From: Nitrososphaerales archaeon
GTDB lineage: Archaea; Thermoproteota; Nitrososphaeria_A; Caldarchaeales; Wolframiiraptoraceae
DNA: 40,105 bases
Assembly: GCA_023269855.1 (NCBI GenBank)
Contig: JAGDWP010000125.1
Span: forward strand, 1 to 40,105
Direction of reading: 5' to 3'
In this document: piece after piece, positions 17,479-24,622 of the stretch
How positions within the stretch are numbered: position 1 is the stretch's first letter
Layout of the letters: each line of letters starts with the position of its first letter
The notes under the pieces: generated by a model
The model's input: only the letters and a program-made list of their open reading frames with translations
Told to the model about the DNA's origin: nothing
Databases searched by the model: none
Translations under genes and position numbers: made by a program

Positions 17479-17588
17479 TTGGCCGCTAGACGACCGGGCT
17501 TCCATGATCATTTTAGAATATACTGGTTTTTGTAGTTTTTGCACATCCTATTTTAACTTCTCCAATCTATAAAAATCGTTGTTTGATG

Positions 17589-17615
17589 TTTAAGCATACG
17601 TTTTTATTGCTTAAA
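17589..17615 (+). promoter_or_regulatory. Inverted repeat overlapping a TATA-like element
   Basis: TTTAAGCA (17589-17596) and TGCTTAAA (17608-17615) are perfect 8-bp inverted repeats with an 11-nt T-rich spacer. The right arm overlaps a TATA-like CTTAAATT. Transcription to the right would begin near 17638-17645, just at the candidate structured RNA, so this may be a regulated promoter. Confidence 0.4.
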
Positions 17616-17644
17616 TTAATCGGAGGATACAGAAATAGAAAATA

Positions 17645-17725
17645 GAGAAGGAAGGGGGCTATCTTGGTAGCCCTAGCACCCACAGACAAGCAATAACGAG
17701 CCATGCATCAGATCCCCCTTCGCCT
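17645..17725 (+). ncRNA. Candidate structured RNA with competing stems
   Basis: GAAGGGGG (17651-17658) is fully complementary to CCCCCTTC (17714-17721), closing a domain of about 70 nt. A second, local hairpin GGGCTA-TCTTGG-TAGCCC (17656-17673) uses three of the same G residues, so the two cannot both form completely. A TATA-like element with a dyad lies about 30 nt upstream of the left arm. No open frame is visible in it, and no rightward gene follows closely. I do not recognise it as SRP, RNase P, C/D or H/ACA RNA. On the other strand it could instead be the terminator of the gene ending at 17767. Confidence 0.35.
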
Positions 17726-17766
17726 CAATAGATTAATCAGCTGCCTCAGTATAATTCTTTGTTCTC

Positions 17767-18378
17767 TTAACGTTGCTTAGCATCTTTAATAATTCTTTGA
17801 TAAAAAATATCTGAAGTTAATGGATTGCTGTACTTTGCTGCTTTTCTGTTACATTTCTTCACATTGCTTTGCCTACCCTTCTCTAAATGGATACCTAGAT
17901 AGTTTATACTTTTATTTATCGATGTAAATCCAAGACGGAACCTAAGATACGTCAGTAATCTTACTAGCTCAATCAATCCATTAACATCGTCTCTGTCTAG
18001 ACCAAGAGCTTCAGCAACTTCCTCCAATCTTGGTATAATTTTAGTAGCCTTCTCAACAATCTTTAACTGCCCCTCATATTCCTTGATATCACTTAAAACA
18101 TCTACACCAGCTTCTCGCATTCTCTGAAGACTCCTATATATCATCTGCCCCCTCATAAGCAACGGCCTCAACTCAACATCAACAACAGTCAATTCCTTAA
18201 AGTACTTATGAGTATTCCCCTTAATCAATGATAATTCATATGCTTTCCACAACAGGTATACCTCGCTCTTATCTGTCTTAGATAGTCTACATAGGATGAT
18301 GGGGAAGAAGGTGTCGACAGGATAGCTGTGTAATGGTACCTCTGTAATCCTCCTTGGAATCTTGCTGAAAACCTTCAA
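17767..18378 (-). CDS. Unidentified protein, probably 5'-truncated or frameshifted
   Basis: This frame encodes about 203 residues beginning at TTG (MKVFSKIPRR). I do not recognise the family. The central part (about 85-165) is charged and helical and could be a coiled coil; the C-terminus is very basic. Just upstream, in another frame, a TTG at 18478 begins a segment with a clear hydrophobic helix (IIVLPVSIVVVYLLAYNVLMM) that runs to about 18290. Joining the frames near 18370-18410 would give a membrane-anchored protein, so either a frameshift has broken one gene or two overlap. The purine-rich minus strand supports coding on that strand. It lies next to a tRNA gene, a common place for integrated elements. 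Confidence 0.45.
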   Translation of the reverse strand: MKVFSKIPRRITEVPLHSYPVDTFFPIILCRLSKTDKSEVYLLWKAYELSLIKGNTHKYFKELTVVDVELRPLLMRGQMIYRSLQRMREAGVDVLSDIKEYEGQLKIVEKATKIIPRLEEVAEALGLDRDDVNGLIELVRLLTYLRFRLGFTSINKSINYLGIHLEKGRQSNVKKCNRKAAKYSNPLTSDIFYQRIIKDAKQR

Positions 18379-18452
18379 TACCTTCTTCGTCCAACCTTCC
18401 CATCTGCTGAACCATCATTAAAACATTGTATGCCAGCAAATATACAACGACT

Positions 18453-18593
18453 ATGCTTACAGGTAGTACAATTATCAAGGATGTAGGTAAAGAGAGTAGA
18501 TATCTTCTAGATGTGAAGAGCTGTCCAAGATGTAGGCTACCGTTGAGATCAAGACCCAGAAGTAGGAGAAAGAATAGGATAGAGCGTTTATGA
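18453..18593 (+). CDS. Small possible zinc-ribbon peptide or gene remnant
   Basis: An ATG at 18453 opens a 46-codon frame ending TGA at 18591-18593. It contains one CPRC motif (residues 24-27) followed by an Arg-rich tail. The plus strand here is purine-rich as in true genes of this window. Only one metal knuckle is present, so if it was a zinc ribbon it is incomplete. It overlaps the hydrophobic frame on the opposite strand. It is probably the remnant of a larger gene. Confidence 0.2.
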   Translation: MLTGSTIIKDVGKESRYLLDVKSCPRCRLPLRSRPRSRRKNRIERL

Positions 18594-18838
18594 GTATCTC
18601 AGCTATATCTCTCAAATAGAAGTAGTCTAGGTGGCCTCTAGTTTGTAGAGTTTTTGATGAGGCTGAAGTTCAATATTTAAGAGTTTGACGAATAGAAGCT
18701 TATTAAAGAATGTCTAGACGGTAGAGAAGTTTAGGTAATAGTCTCGAGAAATGGACTGAAGGCTTACTCATTATTTCATTGAAGAATATGAGGCTATGGC
18801 CTTAAGGAGGATAGGAGAGTAGTGTTGAGGGTTAGAGA
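18594..18838. other. Non-coding or decayed stretch upstream of the ATP synthase genes
   Basis: Together with the small frame before it, this makes nearly 400 nt without a convincing gene. The plus strand is purine-rich, as coding strands are here, but all frames are interrupted. I see no repeat array or tRNA. It is most simply decayed coding DNA. Confidence 0.4.
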
Positions 18839-18846
18839 TTTAAATA
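18839..18846 (+). promoter_or_regulatory. TATA box of the atpH-atpC unit
   Basis: TTTAAATA ends 25 nt before the ATG at 18872. The expected transcription start falls at or within a few bases of the start codon, so the message is essentially leaderless, which also supports this ATG. Confidence 0.65.
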
Positions 18847-18871
18847 GATCTATGTTATTGGTTATTCGGGC

Positions 18872-19204
18872 ATGAGTACTGATTCGCTTTCTTCAGCTAT
18901 CTCGATTCTAGAAGATTTTGAGAAGAAGATTGATGAGATATTGTCTGTTAGTGAAGATTTTAAGAAGAAGATCTTGGAAGCAGCGGAAGATGAAGCACGT
19001 AGGATTAGGGAGAAGATAGTCTCTGAGGTTAGGATTGAGCTTGAGAATCTACTAAAGAATGTTGAGATGGAGGTTAGCAGAGAAGCTGAAGAATTGCTTA
19101 GGAAAGCTGAGGAAGAAGCTAAGAAGATTAGAGAAAAGTTCCATGGACAGATAGACCAGATAGTAAGTAACGTCTTAAAACTTGTATTTGAAGGAGAGAA
19201 ATAG
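18872..19204 (+). CDS. atpH: A-type ATP synthase peripheral-stalk subunit H
   Basis: The 110-residue protein is almost wholly an alpha-helical coiled coil rich in Glu, Lys and Arg with repeated EEA..IR/KK patterns (about residues 15-95). That composition and length fit AhaH/subunit H of archaeal A-type ATP synthase, which forms the peripheral stalk with subunit E. The next gene, one base downstream, is subunit C, which supports the call. The subunit E family is also coiled-coil but is longer and has a C-terminal globular domain absent here. The ATG is placed right after a TATA box, so translation is probably leaderless. Confidence 0.72.
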   Translation: MSTDSLSSAISILEDFEKKIDEILSVSEDFKKKILEAAEDEARRIREKIVSEVRIELENLLKNVEMEVSREAEELLRKAEEEAKKIREKFHGQIDQIVSNVLKLVFEGEK

Positions 19205-19205
19205 G

Positions 19206-20267
19206 ATGTCAGCTACGAAGCTTAGCAGCCTCTACTCGATAGTCCGCTCCTATGCTTTGAAGGGGATGCTCCTCGAATACTCAACCTATGAAGACTTATC
19301 CAACTCAAAGAACCTGGAAGAAATGATTGATAGACTGAGGACAACAATATACAGTGTTGTGCTAGTTGAGTCTCCTAAACCATTGAATGCGGAAAGCCTT
19401 GAAAAAATCTTCCAAACAAATCTAATAGATGTAGAATACTCTCTTATCAAGTATGTGCCTAAAGCAAGATTTCTTGAATCATATTTTCTCAGACACTTGT
19501 ATCGAAACGTCAAGACTATACTTAAAGCTAGAGCTGTCGGAACACCATATGAGGAAATAGCTAGAAAAATAAATCTCAGAGCTGAAGAATATCTTAAGAT
19601 TAGAGACTTGGTTGTTAAAGCATTAGCTGAAAAAGACTTAGAAAGTACAGTTGAGACGCTTAGAGGCACCCCTTTCTATAAAGACGTCCAAGACGCCTTA
19701 GAGATTTACCTGCGAGAAAAAGACCCTCTAATATTTGAGACATTCTTGGATCGATCATTCTATGAACGATTACTTAGTTCTCTTAAGAAAATGAAGAGAG
19801 ATGAGAGAAAACCTCTTCAATCATTGCTAGCATACGATGTTGATGGATACATTATAACAGCAGTGTTAAGATCTAGGGTCTGGAACCTAACCCCTGCTGA
19901 AGCAAGAAAGTTTATGCTATCTTCTGGGATAAAGATAAATGGAAAAAAGATTGAGAAGATGATTCAAGCAGCAAGTATCGAGGAAATTCTTTCAGAATTA
20001 AAAGATACAATATATGAAGATGTTCTAAAGAATATTGATGCATCCAATATGCTAAGAACAATCGCATTTATAGAATCCTGGTTTAAGGATGAAGTAATAA
20101 AGAAAGCGAGGAAAGCTTTCCTACAAGAAATATTCAAGCTTGCAGTAATCTACTCATTTATAAAGCTTAAAGAAGTAGAAGTAAGAAACCTCTCAGGAAT
20201 TGCTTTTGGAATAGAGTATGGACTAACATCTTCGCAAATACTTGAGAATGTTAGGAGAACGGTCTGA
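19206..20267 (+). CDS. atpC: A-type ATP synthase subunit C (V-ATPase d homologue)
   Basis: From ATG 19206 the protein has 353 residues, the usual length for subunit C, which caps the central stalk on the membrane rotor. It is almost entirely helical with the repeated three-lobe pattern of the family; the lobe boundaries are marked by stretches such as YFLRHLYRNVKTILKARA near 101-118 and DVDGYIITAVLRSRVWNL near 215-232. An upstream in-frame TTG at 19182 would overlap the previous gene and is less likely. Only H and C are here; the other subunits must lie elsewhere. Confidence 0.88.
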   Translation: MSATKLSSLYSIVRSYALKGMLLEYSTYEDLSNSKNLEEMIDRLRTTIYSVVLVESPKPLNAESLEKIFQTNLIDVEYSLIKYVPKARFLESYFLRHLYRNVKTILKARAVGTPYEEIARKINLRAEEYLKIRDLVVKALAEKDLESTVETLRGTPFYKDVQDALEIYLREKDPLIFETFLDRSFYERLLSSLKKMKRDERKPLQSLLAYDVDGYIITAVLRSRVWNLTPAEARKFMLSSGIKINGKKIEKMIQAASIEEILSELKDTIYEDVLKNIDASNMLRTIAFIESWFKDEVIKKARKAFLQEIFKLAVIYSFIKLKEVEVRNLSGIAFGIEYGLTSSQILENVRRTV

Positions 20268-20296
20268 GATAATTTTCATTTTCCATAAATACAGAT

Positions 20297-20512
20297 ATGA
20301 GGAAGAGAATATATAAAATAGTTGTATGCAAGAACTGTGGCCACTTACAGATAACCTTCGCAGAACATAGTTGTAAGTGTTTTAGATGTAGTGTGAACAT
20401 AGATATTGATAGTAGCACAGTCATATTCAGAACAGATAATCCATCTAAGGCTAGAGAGAAACTTCTTAATCTTAAATCTACAAAACCAGTGGGATTCAAG
20501 AAGCTAAAGTAA
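20297..20512 (+). CDS. Small archaeal zinc-ribbon protein (DUF1922-like)
   Basis: The 71-residue protein has a zinc ribbon at the N-terminus with Cys11, Cys14, Cys26, Cys28 and Cys31 (VCKNCGHL...SCKCFRC), followed by a short strand-rich part and a basic tail. Size and pattern match the DUF1922 family, small archaeal proteins of unknown function, probably nucleic-acid binding. It is 29 nt after atpC on the same strand and may be co-transcribed. Confidence 0.7.
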   Translation: MRKRIYKIVVCKNCGHLQITFAEHSCKCFRCSVNIDIDSSTVIFRTDNPSKAREKLLNLKSTKPVGFKKLK

Positions 20513-20614
20513 TATAGAAAAACATCGATTCAGCATGTTTTCTTTAACACTTACTGTTAATAATGCATAGTAAAACTTATTGTGTACCCGTGAAATATCA
20601 TTATAGGACACAGC

Positions 20615-21454
20615 ATGTTGCTAGGAGCTCATGTCTCAATCTCTGGAACGATAGATAAAGCAGTTGATAGAGCACGTGACTTAAGGTGCACAACTTTCCA
20701 GATATTTACAAGGAATCCGAGAGGTTGGAAAGCTAAGAAGCTTAGTGATGAAGAGGTTGAAGAATTCAGGAAGAAGATGAAAGAATACAATTACAATATT
20801 GCTGTTTCTCACATGCCTTACCTACCCAATATTTCATCTCCCATACTGCAGACTTTTAGAAAATCTGTCTCATCACTCATACAAGAACTGGAGAGAAGTG
20901 GGGAACTTGGATTAAACTATCTAGTTGTACATATTGGGAGTCATTTAGGTAAAGGATTAGATGCTGGAATCAAGAAAGCAGCTGAAGCTGTTAATACTGC
21001 TCTAAGTAAAGTAGACAATGATGTAATGATTCTGCTTGAGAACATGGCTGGTCAGAGAAATAGTGTAGGCTCCAGGTTTGAAGACATAAAGAGAATACTG
21101 AATTTGATAGAATATCCTGATAGAGTTGGAGTATGCATAGATACATGTCATGCATTTGCTGCAGGATATGATCTCAGGACTAGGGAAGCTATAGAGAATA
21201 CTCTTAGAGACTTCGATGAGATAATAGGTTTAAGACTACTGAAAGTAGTGCACATTAATGATTCGAAGGGAGATCTTGGAAGCCACCTTGACAGACATGA
21301 ACACATAGGAATGGGTAAAATAGGTGAAAATGGATTCAAAGAATTATTCCACAATCCTCACATTAGAAATCTACCGTTAATCCTCGAGACACCAGTGGAT
21401 TCTAGGGGGAACTTTGCAACAAACCTTGCTAAATGTAGAGAACTATACCTATAA
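20615..21454 (+). CDS. nfo: Deoxyribonuclease IV (AP endonuclease, Nfo type)
   Basis: The 279-residue TIM-barrel enzyme has the trinuclear-zinc ligands of endonuclease IV: GAHVSISG at the start, VVHIGSH near 109-115, LLENMAG, CIDTCHAFAAGYD near 174-186, VVHINDSK and the HLDRHEHIG stretch near 227-235, then LILETP. It nicks DNA 5' to abasic sites in base-excision repair. Length is typical. The ATG at 20615 begins directly at the conserved first strand. It is followed by gtrA after 29 nt. Confidence 0.95.
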   Translation: MLLGAHVSISGTIDKAVDRARDLRCTTFQIFTRNPRGWKAKKLSDEEVEEFRKKMKEYNYNIAVSHMPYLPNISSPILQTFRKSVSSLIQELERSGELGLNYLVVHIGSHLGKGLDAGIKKAAEAVNTALSKVDNDVMILLENMAGQRNSVGSRFEDIKRILNLIEYPDRVGVCIDTCHAFAAGYDLRTREAIENTLRDFDEIIGLRLLKVVHINDSKGDLGSHLDRHEHIGMGKIGENGFKELFHNPHIRNLPLILETPVDSRGNFATNLAKCRELYL

Positions 21455-21483
21455 ATTTTTGGGAGATCGAAGAGAAGAGATAC

Positions 21484-21912
21484 ATGAAGAGTATTACAAA
21501 GTTTATCAATAAATTGTTAAAGAGAATATTCTCAGCTGAATTCATCAAGTTCAACATCGTTGGTGGAATTGGGGTTGTGGTCAATATGGCTGCATATATT
21601 TTTCTCAAAGATTGGCTCTCATTACATTATATGATTTCAGGAGGACTAGCTACGGAGATATCTATTATTAATAATTTCATTTTTAATGATTTGTGGACTT
21701 TCCGAAATAGGAATATGAAGATGAATCTCCCCTCCAGAATCTTCATCTTCCATCTCTCACGTCTTCTAGGAATGGGTGTAACGCTTGGAACATTATACAT
21801 CCTAGTTGACATCTTCAGGGTTAACGAGCTGTTAGCTTACCTAATTGCTGTAGGCTTAGGAGTGCTAGCAAACTTCTATACAAGCGATGTCTATGTATGG
21901 TCTCAGAAATAG
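21484..21912 (+). CDS. GtrA-like membrane protein
   Basis: The 142-residue protein has four hydrophobic segments and the family opening FIKFNIVGGIGVVVN, with the conserved N-F-x-x-x-x-x-W-T-F stretch (NFIFNDLWTF) in the middle. GtrA-family proteins are thought to help flip or transfer lipid-linked sugars for cell-surface glycans. Its last 92 bp overlap the end of the convergent thiW gene. No glycosyltransferase is beside it, so the partner is unknown. Confidence 0.85.
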   Translation: MKSITKFINKLLKRIFSAEFIKFNIVGGIGVVVNMAAYIFLKDWLSLHYMISGGLATEISIINNFIFNDLWTFRNRNMKMNLPSRIFIFHLSRLLGMGVTLGTLYILVDIFRVNELLAYLIAVGLGVLANFYTSDVYVWSQK

Positions 21913-22489
21913 ATGTTTTCTGGATATATGCTTTCTTGACTGTTTCTGTTAAGAGTGGCAGTACACCCAGTCTATCCAATGATAAAGCTATTAGATAGCC
22001 TATGATCGATCCAGGAACTGAGCTCGCAGCCCATCCAGCCCAGAAGACTGGTAGAAGATTGAGAACACCTTGTTCTTTTAACATTCCAACTAGTCTTACA
22101 TCCCCTATTAGAGGTGCGAAGATTAGTAGAGAGAATGTTCCACCTATCAAGACTGTACCAACTGGTTCGAGGAAAGCTGCAGAATATTTCACGAATCTAT
22201 TCTTTGCTTTTCTAGTTACCATGTATCCAAGTCCTACGAGTATTGCTCCAGGTATTCCTCCTGGGAAAGCGTACAGTGTCCCTATTCCTAGCATGTTTCT
22301 AATAGTTCCAATGAATATTGCTGCTACTGCTCCCCACCATGGTCCAATTGTTATGCCGCTTAATACGTTTACGAAGTGTTGAGTTGGATAAGCTTTCGTT
22401 GTAATAAAATGGAACCATAAAAATGGTGCCAAGGATACTCCAAGCGCAGTGTATACGGCCAGCAGAGCTATCTTCTTATTATCCATCAT
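21821..22489 (-). CDS. thiW: ECF transporter S component, ThiW type (thiamine/thiazole)
   Basis: The 222-residue membrane protein has about six hydrophobic helices. The segment FPTQH-like YPTQHFVNVLSGI followed by GPWWGAVAAIF, the RNMLGIGTLYAFPGG block and ILVGLGY are typical of ThiW, the substrate-binding (S) component of energy-coupling-factor importers for a thiamine precursor, probably the thiazole. The ECF T and ATPase components are not in the window. A thiD-thiN fusion 2.1 kb away fits thiamine metabolism. Its C-terminal approximately 30 codons run antisense through the end of gtrA. Confidence 0.82.
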   Translation of the reverse strand: MMDNKKIALLAVYTALGVSLAPFLWFHFITTKAYPTQHFVNVLSGITIGPWWGAVAAIFIGTIRNMLGIGTLYAFPGGIPGAILVGLGYMVTRKAKNRFVKYSAAFLEPVGTVLIGGTFSLLIFAPLIGDVRLVGMLKEQGVLNLLPVFWAGWAASSVPGSIIGYLIALSLDRLGVLPLLTETVKKAYIQKTSISETIHRHRLYRSLLALLSLQQLGKLTAR

Positions 22490-22508
22490 CTTGAACGAAT
22501 TGTTTAAC

Positions 22509-22522
22509 TTCCTTATAAGGAA
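22509..22522. promoter_or_regulatory. 14-bp palindrome TTCCTTATAAGGAA upstream of thiW
   Basis: A perfect 14-bp inverted repeat centred about 26 nt before the thiW start codon; its TTATAA core is at the expected TATA distance for a leaderless message. It may be both TATA element and operator. No TPP-riboswitch landmarks are seen in the leader. I do not find the same site before thiDN. Confidence 0.45.
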
Positions 22523-22694
22523 TCATATAAGCACCTTATACAGATTTTTCAACGCATTAATCAAGATTCAATAATTCATGTTAACAGTAAATATTCCATA
22601 ATGTCTTTTCGGAATCTAGATCAACTAACTTCGTCTTGAAAAATTAATCGCAATATTCTTAGATTAGTCTAGAGAAAATATCTTATGGGTAGAG

Positions 22695-24023
22695 ATGATG
22701 ATGAAGAAGAGAGTAATCGTTATGGGTGCTGCTGGAAGAGATTTCCATAATTTTAATATGTATTTTAGAGAAAACCCGTATTATGAGGTTGTAGCTTTTA
22801 CGGCTGCTCAGATACCTGGGGTAAGTGGTAGAATATATCCACCAGAACTCGCTGGAGAAAACTATCCACATGGAATACCAATCTATCCTGAGGAAATGTT
22901 GAACGAGCTAATTATGAAGTATGATGTAGATTTAGTTGTTCTATCCTATAGTGATTTAACACATGAAGAAGTAATGCATAAAGCATCACAAGTGCTCGCT
23001 GCTGGAGCAGATTTTATGCTTCTAGGTTCTAAAAGCACTATGATCGAATCGGATAAACCAGTAATAGCGGTTACCGCTGTGAGAACAGGTGCTGGTAAGA
23101 GTACAGTCACTCGGAGAATAGCTTCAATACTGAAGAAAAACAATGTAAAATTCAACATCGTGAGACATCCTATGCCATATAGTAGACTGCTAAAGTACAA
23201 GGTTCAGAGGTTTGCTTCATTCGAGGACTTAGACAAATATGAATGTACTATAGAAGAGAGAGAAGAATATGAACCACACTTGGAGATGGGGAATACAGTG
23301 TATGCTGGCGTTGATTATAGAGAGGTTTTAAGAGAAGCATCAAAAGATGCTGACCTAATATTGTGGGATGGTGGAAATAACGACTTCCCATTCTTTAAAC
23401 CAGCTATGATGGTGACAGTTGCTGATGCTCTTAGACCAGGACAGGAATATTCAACGTATCCAGGTGAAGTAAATGTAAGGATGGCTGATGTAGTGATAAT
23501 CAACAAAGTCAATTCAGCAAGCCTGGAAAATGTAAAGATAATAGAGGAGAATGTTAGAAGACTGAATCAACGTGCTCTCATAATTAAGGCATCTTCTAAA
23601 CTTTATGTGTCTAATCCTGAAGTTATTTCAGGTAAAAAGGTTCTCGTCGTAGAGGATGGTCCAACTGTAACTCATGGGGGCATGAGCTACTCAATAGGAT
23701 TGATTGCTGCAAAAACATACAATGCAAGAGAAATAGTTGACCCAAGAGACTATGCTGTCGGCTCCATTAAAGAAGCATATCAAACATATAAGCATCTAGG
23801 CCCAGTTCTTCCAGCCATGGGCTACACTAGAGAACAGATTAAAGAACTCGCAGAAACAATCAATAGTATAGAGTGCGACCTTATCATCCTAGGTACACCG
23901 ATAGATTTAGGAAGACTGATAAACTTGAAGAAACCATACGTAAAGGTGAGATATGAGCTTGAAGAAATAGGTAAACCAGACCTTGAAGACGTATTAAGGA
24001 GATTTGGACTGTTAAAGAGTTGA
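22695..24023 (+). CDS. Cyclic 2,3-diphosphoglycerate synthetase-like P-loop protein
   Basis: The 442-residue protein resembles the archaeal cyclic 2,3-diphosphoglycerate synthetase family (Cpgs), also annotated in organisms where the product has not been shown. It opens with a Rossmann-like segment (KRVIVMGAAGRDFHNFN), has Walker A TAVRTGAGKSTVTR at about 135-148, WDGGNNDFPFF near 220-230, and VIINKVN near 265-271, a GTPase-like N/TKxD position. Cpgs makes the thermoprotectant compatible solute from 2,3-diphosphoglycerate with ATP; whether this one does is inferred from family only. Three consecutive ATGs begin the frame. The gene diverges from thiW and is followed after 7 nt by a small P-loop gene. 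Confidence 0.75.
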   Translation: MMMKKRVIVMGAAGRDFHNFNMYFRENPYYEVVAFTAAQIPGVSGRIYPPELAGENYPHGIPIYPEEMLNELIMKYDVDLVVLSYSDLTHEEVMHKASQVLAAGADFMLLGSKSTMIESDKPVIAVTAVRTGAGKSTVTRRIASILKKNNVKFNIVRHPMPYSRLLKYKVQRFASFEDLDKYECTIEEREEYEPHLEMGNTVYAGVDYREVLREASKDADLILWDGGNNDFPFFKPAMMVTVADALRPGQEYSTYPGEVNVRMADVVIINKVNSASLENVKIIEENVRRLNQRALIIKASSKLYVSNPEVISGKKVLVVEDGPTVTHGGMSYSIGLIAAKTYNAREIVDPRDYAVGSIKEAYQTYKHLGPVLPAMGYTREQIKELAETINSIECDLIILGTPIDLGRLINLKKPYVKVRYELEEIGKPDLEDVLRRFGLLKS

Positions 24024-24030
24024 AAAATAT

Positions 24031-24570
24031 TTGGAAGAATTTCTTGGGAAGAAAACCTTACTGGTAGGAGAAGTCGGTACTGGTAAAACCTTATTCCTTG
24101 TAGAATTCTTAAAGTTTCTAGTAGAGAATGGTTACTCCAATGACGTCACGATCATTGATATGGCCCCCGTGCGAATCCAAGGAGTAGGCGGGTCGATGTC
24201 AGAATACACTGACCTAGTCCTATACGTTAGATATTTGAAGTCTGAGAAAGTTTGGGCACCTAGACTGTTGGGTAGAAACAAAGAAGAAGTCTTAAAATTC
24301 GCAGAAGAGAATAGAAGAAACATCGAGCCATTAATTACTACATATCTATCTAACCCGACTAGAATTCTCCTGGTAAATGATTTATCTATCTATCTTCATG
24401 CTGGTAACATCTCAAAGATCATGGAATTAATTGACGTAGCAGAGACATTCATGGCCACAGCATATGAAGGGAGGAGGCTGGAAGATGATAAAGGTTCAGG
24501 GATAACAGAGAAGGAAAGAAGATTGCTCAGTATACTCAAAGATAATGTGGATATCGTTAAGAAATTCTAA
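24031..24570 (+). CDS. Small P-loop NTPase of unknown role
   Basis: The 179-residue protein has Walker A GEVGTGKT (13-20) at its N-terminus and a Walker-B-like ILLVNDLS near 115-122. The rest is a compact alpha/beta protein without extra domains. The start is TTG, 7 nt after the preceding synthetase-like gene, so the two are co-transcribed and may work together. I cannot assign a reaction. Confidence 0.7.
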   Translation: MEEFLGKKTLLVGEVGTGKTLFLVEFLKFLVENGYSNDVTIIDMAPVRIQGVGGSMSEYTDLVLYVRYLKSEKVWAPRLLGRNKEEVLKFAEENRRNIEPLITTYLSNPTRILLVNDLSIYLHAGNISKIMELIDVAETFMATAYEGRRLEDDKGSGITEKERRLLSILKDNVDIVKKF

Positions 24571-24622
24571 CGAGATAAGTCACTGATATAGAGATATATT
24601 AAACAGCTTTGGAAAAACTATA

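Larger units (their letters stand above)
17376..17500 (-). tRNA. tRNA-Gln(UUG) with two introns
   Basis: Read leftward from 17500: acceptor AGCCCGG (17494-17500), UC, D-stem GUCU, D-loop AGCGGCCAA with G18G19, intron 1 (about 17449-17478), D-stem GGAU, C26, anticodon stem CCGGG, loop CUUUGG, intron 2 (about 17411-17432), A38, stem CCCGG, variable GGAC, T-arm GCCGG-UUCGAAU-CCGGC, acceptor CCGGGCU and discriminator A at 17376. After removal of 52 nt every stem pairs and the mature length is 73. The anticodon UUG and the A1-U72 acceptor fit Gln. CCA is not encoded. If intron 1 is ignored the D-stem has a C-C mismatch, which supports the D-arm intron. Exact intron edges may shift by 1-2 nt. Confidence 0.88.

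Noticed and set aside
17439-17500. Reading tRNA-Gln with a single intron between the D-arm and anticodon stem (after CAUG)
   Set aside because: That parse leaves a C-C mismatch in the D-stem; placing the intron inside the D-arm gives full pairing.
22490-22694. TPP riboswitch before thiW
   Set aside because: None of the conserved THI-box segments is present in the leader on either strand.
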